DNA of 64,000 nucleotides from Gordionus sp. m RMFG-2023 (taxonomy: Eukaryota; Nematomorpha; Gordioida; Chordodea; Parachordodidae). The stretch spans positions 91,270,805 through 91,334,804 of the forward strand of contig NC_088775.1 of NCBI RefSeq assembly GCF_954871325.1, written 5' to 3'. A program made the translations under genes and the position numbers. Of the stretch, positions 61,244-64,000 are shown piece by piece (position 1 is the first letter of the stretch; each line of letters starts with the position of its first letter). The notes under the pieces are model-generated. The model was not told the DNA's origin. It did not search any database and saw only the letters and a program-made list of their open reading frames with translations.

Positions 61244-61429
61244 GTAATGTTTTATTTTGATATATATTATGATAGTACATAACATATCATATAAGATAAA
61301 ACAAATCATTTTAAAAAATAATAAATTTTTTTTTTATTTAAATAAAATTTCCGCTTTAAGTTTTAAAATTTGATGTTATTTTTTGATATAAAGTTCTTTC
61401 ATTTTTTTTTGCATTATTCAAATTTTTAA

Positions 61430-61890
61430 AAAAGGTAAGATAATTATCAATTTGGTTTTCAACTCTTAGTAAAATTCTTTAATGTTCTAAAAGATCTTGA
61501 TATTTTAGTTAGATATATAAATCTAATGAGGGAAATTATACTTTTTAGAGTTTTTTTTATAATTTGCAGCATCATTGATATCATACAATATTATTATCAC
61601 TGATTTTTCCGATTTTTATTCACTTTGATAAAGATATCTCACTAAAGCTAATCTTATGGTCATTTAAATAGATAAATAAAATCACTAAAGCTAATCTTAT
61701 GGTCATTTAAATAGATAAATAAAATCACTCCGATCTTCATTAGCCAATTATATATAAGAAATAAGCCAGCGTTTTTAATGTATCATTCTCTATCGAATTT
61801 GGCTAAAATTTAAACAACTCTTAATATAGAGCATAACATGAATAATAATTTTGTAAGAAATTTTATTTTTCACTGAAAGATGAGGCAACA
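61430..61890 (+). repeat. Repeat R2, 3' part, with a 43-bp tandem duplication
   Basis: Matches the end of R2 at 42200-42540. Within it the 43-bp unit starting TCACTAAAGCTAATCTTATG occurs twice (61639-61681 and 61682-61724). Confidence 0.75.
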
Positions 61891-61899
61891 TCAAAATAA

Positions 61900-62600
61900 A
61901 AGTTAAACACGCCCTTGACTTTTTAAAGAGTTGGGGAAACAGATCTCTGCTTGGCAAAGAGTAAATTACCTACGTCAGAGGTTGACTCAAAATAATAAAG
62001 TGTAAAATTATCTCAGCTTTATATTATACGAGGCACCATAAAAAACTTTGCTTGGGATACTCTCAGAACGGTTATGGATACATGCCAAATCATATTTGAT
62101 AGATTGATATATCTACGCCTATCGTTTGACTTTGTATTATTATTATAATAAATACTAATTAATGATTAAAAGTAATAAATATTTATTAGATTTGCACATA
62201 AATATTTTATTAAAATAATTAATGTTTTAACCCTCTTTACCTGATGCTTAGCCATTTTATTCTGGGTATGGGGTAAACAAATGAACACATTACGTAATTA
62301 TTCTTAACGACTAAATGAGCGATTGGGTTATAAATAAATTTATAATTTATTTTATTTATTTTTTATCTTAAAATTTTATATTATAAATGCTAAATACCAA
62401 TCGTTTTTCCCCGTCTCCCATAAATATTAAATTAGAAAATTTGCATAGTTACTTAATAAAATTTGAAATAGGTAAATATGTGAGACACCAGAATAATGAA
62501 AAGTGTTTATTTATTTTTATAAATTTAATACATTTATTTAAAAAATTTTAATTAAATTTTCATTTTGAAATTAAAAATAAATACTTACATTAGAAGAAAA
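61900..62600. other. Upstream region of the second signal-peptide exon
   Basis: AT-rich, no repeat copy recognised. It would hold the promoter of the gene starting at 62613; I cannot point to a TATA box among the many AT runs. Confidence 0.4.
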
Positions 62601-62612
62601 TGTCCATTGAAT

Positions 62613-63921
62613 ATGATTATTTATTATAATTATTATATTTTTTTTTTGATAATAATTTTACAAGTAATATACGGTAAGAAAAAAATATTTGTTAATCTTT
62701 TACAAGTATAAAAACTATTGTAATTTCTTTTGAATAAATTATATAGGGTGTTCTTATTAACTATTAAAAAATTATATATACTTTTATAAAAAAAAATTAT
62801 AGAACAATATTGGGATATACATAGTAATTAAATATTTGGCTTATATTATTCATGAAGCTAGAAAATTTCAAGCAGATAACTTCCAAATAATTTTCCTAAT
62901 ATTTTTTACTAACAATAAAATATTTAGCAAATTAGGGATTAGATTTAGGTCATGTCTAGATTTACTTATTACTAAATAGGCATAAGAAGAAATTATTTTT
63001 AAAAAAGCAAAAAAAATTTAAAAGAAACTCAAAATATCTAATAAAAATATTTTATCCTTTAGTTAAAAGCAATTAAGGATCAAAATTAAGTAGACTCAAG
63101 ACACGGCCTTAGATCTTTTTCAATAAGATTTAATTTTCAACATATAATATAATAAGTTACATATATTTTTGAATTTTACTAGATATTCCAGATTTAGTAG
63201 ATCTGGGTAAGTATTATATTAATTATCATGTTTAATATTCATAAGGCCATTTCCAGACAAAATCTTTTTTTCTAAGTAACTTTTGAGGAATGTTTCCAGC
63301 AATTTTTCTTTTATTTCCAAACAAAAAATAATAATTTGGGGAAATTCTCTGATTACCTGTTTAAGTTGAGCCCTATATGTCAAGCATTTACTTATTAAAT
63401 TTTATAAATATCAAAGAAAACCAAATGCTTTTTATTCAATCACGAAGTATATAGTTTTATAACCTTTAACTGAATATTTTATTATTTTTAAATAAATAGG
63501 GAAAGAGATAATCAATTTAAGTAATTTTTTATATTATTATCTTCAGGCTTTTTAGTGGCAATTTATAGCATTTTAAATTCTTTTATTAAATATTTTTTAT
63601 TTATGCGAATATTTAAATATTAGTATAACCTATAAAATTTTAGAAATTATAAAATAAAATATTTAAAAATAATTTTATCCTATTTCATATTCATATACAT
63701 ATTACATAAAATTATCATCTTGAAATGATCACAAAAGGAACTCATTTTTATAACTTAAAAGGTTGTAACTATAATTATATTAAACATTTATTTACTACAT
63801 ATTATAACCATAAAAAAAACAAAATACTGTTTTTATTTTATCAAAGACGATATAGTTTTATAATGTTTACTTAATACTTTTTTTATTTTTATATAAATAG
63901 AGAATAGGGCTGCTAAATTAA
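62613..63921 (+). CDS. Second micro-exon gene: signal peptide plus three micro-exons, incomplete at right
   Basis: Exon 1 (62613-62673, 61 nt) encodes MIIYYNYYIFFLIIILQVIY and stops in phase 1 at a GTAAGA donor, just like the exon at 48356. Next come 63183-63206 (24 nt, acceptor TTTTACTAG, donor GTAAGT; coding IPDLVDL), 63500-63520 (21 nt; KEIINL) and 63901-63921 (21 nt; NRAAKL), all phase 1-1. The spliced reading is a signal peptide, then DIPDLVDLGKEIINLKNRAAKL, an acidic start followed by an amphipathic stretch. The last two exons are homologous to each other and to the series at 54542-61243. Introns are 509, 293 and 380 bp. The gene runs off the window. No domain is recognised; secretion is inferred from the signal peptide. 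Confidence 0.6.
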
Positions 63922-63990
63922 GTAATTTTATATTCGTAATGATCACAAAAGGAAATAATTTTTATAACCTAAAAGGTTCTAAGATCTCAG
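63470..63990 (+). repeat. About 400-bp tandem duplication of an exon and its introns
   Basis: The blocks around 63500-63520 and 63901-63921 match before the exon (TATAGTTTTATAA, then TTATTTTTA and AAATAG) and after it (AAGTAATTTT, TGATCACAAAAGGAA at 63727 and 63939, TTTTTATAAC, TAAAAGGTT). This is direct evidence of micro-exon duplication. Confidence 0.8.
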
Positions 63991-64000
63991 GGAAATGCTA

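Overview
This window is metazoan nuclear DNA, very AT-rich (by eye near three-quarters A+T, rising to the right). It has spliced genes, short TTAGGG-type interstitial telomere repeats, long purine/pyrimidine microsatellites, RTE-like LINE fragments and many hAT-type DNA transposons. The lineage cannot be fixed from this stretch. TTAGGG motifs, RTE-like LINEs and a micro-exon gene layout would suit a flatworm, but that is inference and other animals remain possible.

Left part (1-11 kb, minus strand): one large multi-exon gene for a secreted or cell-surface mosaic protein. I assemble 13 exons whose splice phases all agree, giving about 942 residues in the window: C-type lectin, LDL-receptor class A module, three CUB domains, four sushi/CCP domains. 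The gene continues past the left edge; its 5' start is not resolved. Every module is bounded by phase-1 introns, and each CUB is split by a phase-0 intron.

Middle (11-37 kb): transposon-rich intergenic DNA. It holds hAT-type MITEs with 8-bp target duplications, a 2.7-kb DDE transposon with very long terminal inverted repeats and a decayed transposase, a deleted hAT element with a recognisable C-terminal dimerisation segment, a decayed hAT transposase of another type, LINE fragments and several microsatellites. No host gene was recognised.

Right part (37-64 kb, plus strand): extremely AT-rich DNA built of diverged direct repeats of 0.2-1.3 kb. I read the 48-64 kb part as a locus of micro-exon genes. 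Two separate signal-peptide first exons (48356 and 62613) both end in phase 1 at a GTAAGA donor. Very short candidate exons of 15-24 nt follow, every one a multiple of three in phase 1-1. Six or seven of these are homologous to one another and sit in repeated intron blocks, so much of the repeat may be exon-plus-intron duplication. One three-exon model (48356-50404) encodes a 71-residue peptide with a signal sequence and a hydrophobic C-terminal helix. This is the strongest candidate for a new system here; it rests on splice-phase logic and homology between copies, not on transcripts.
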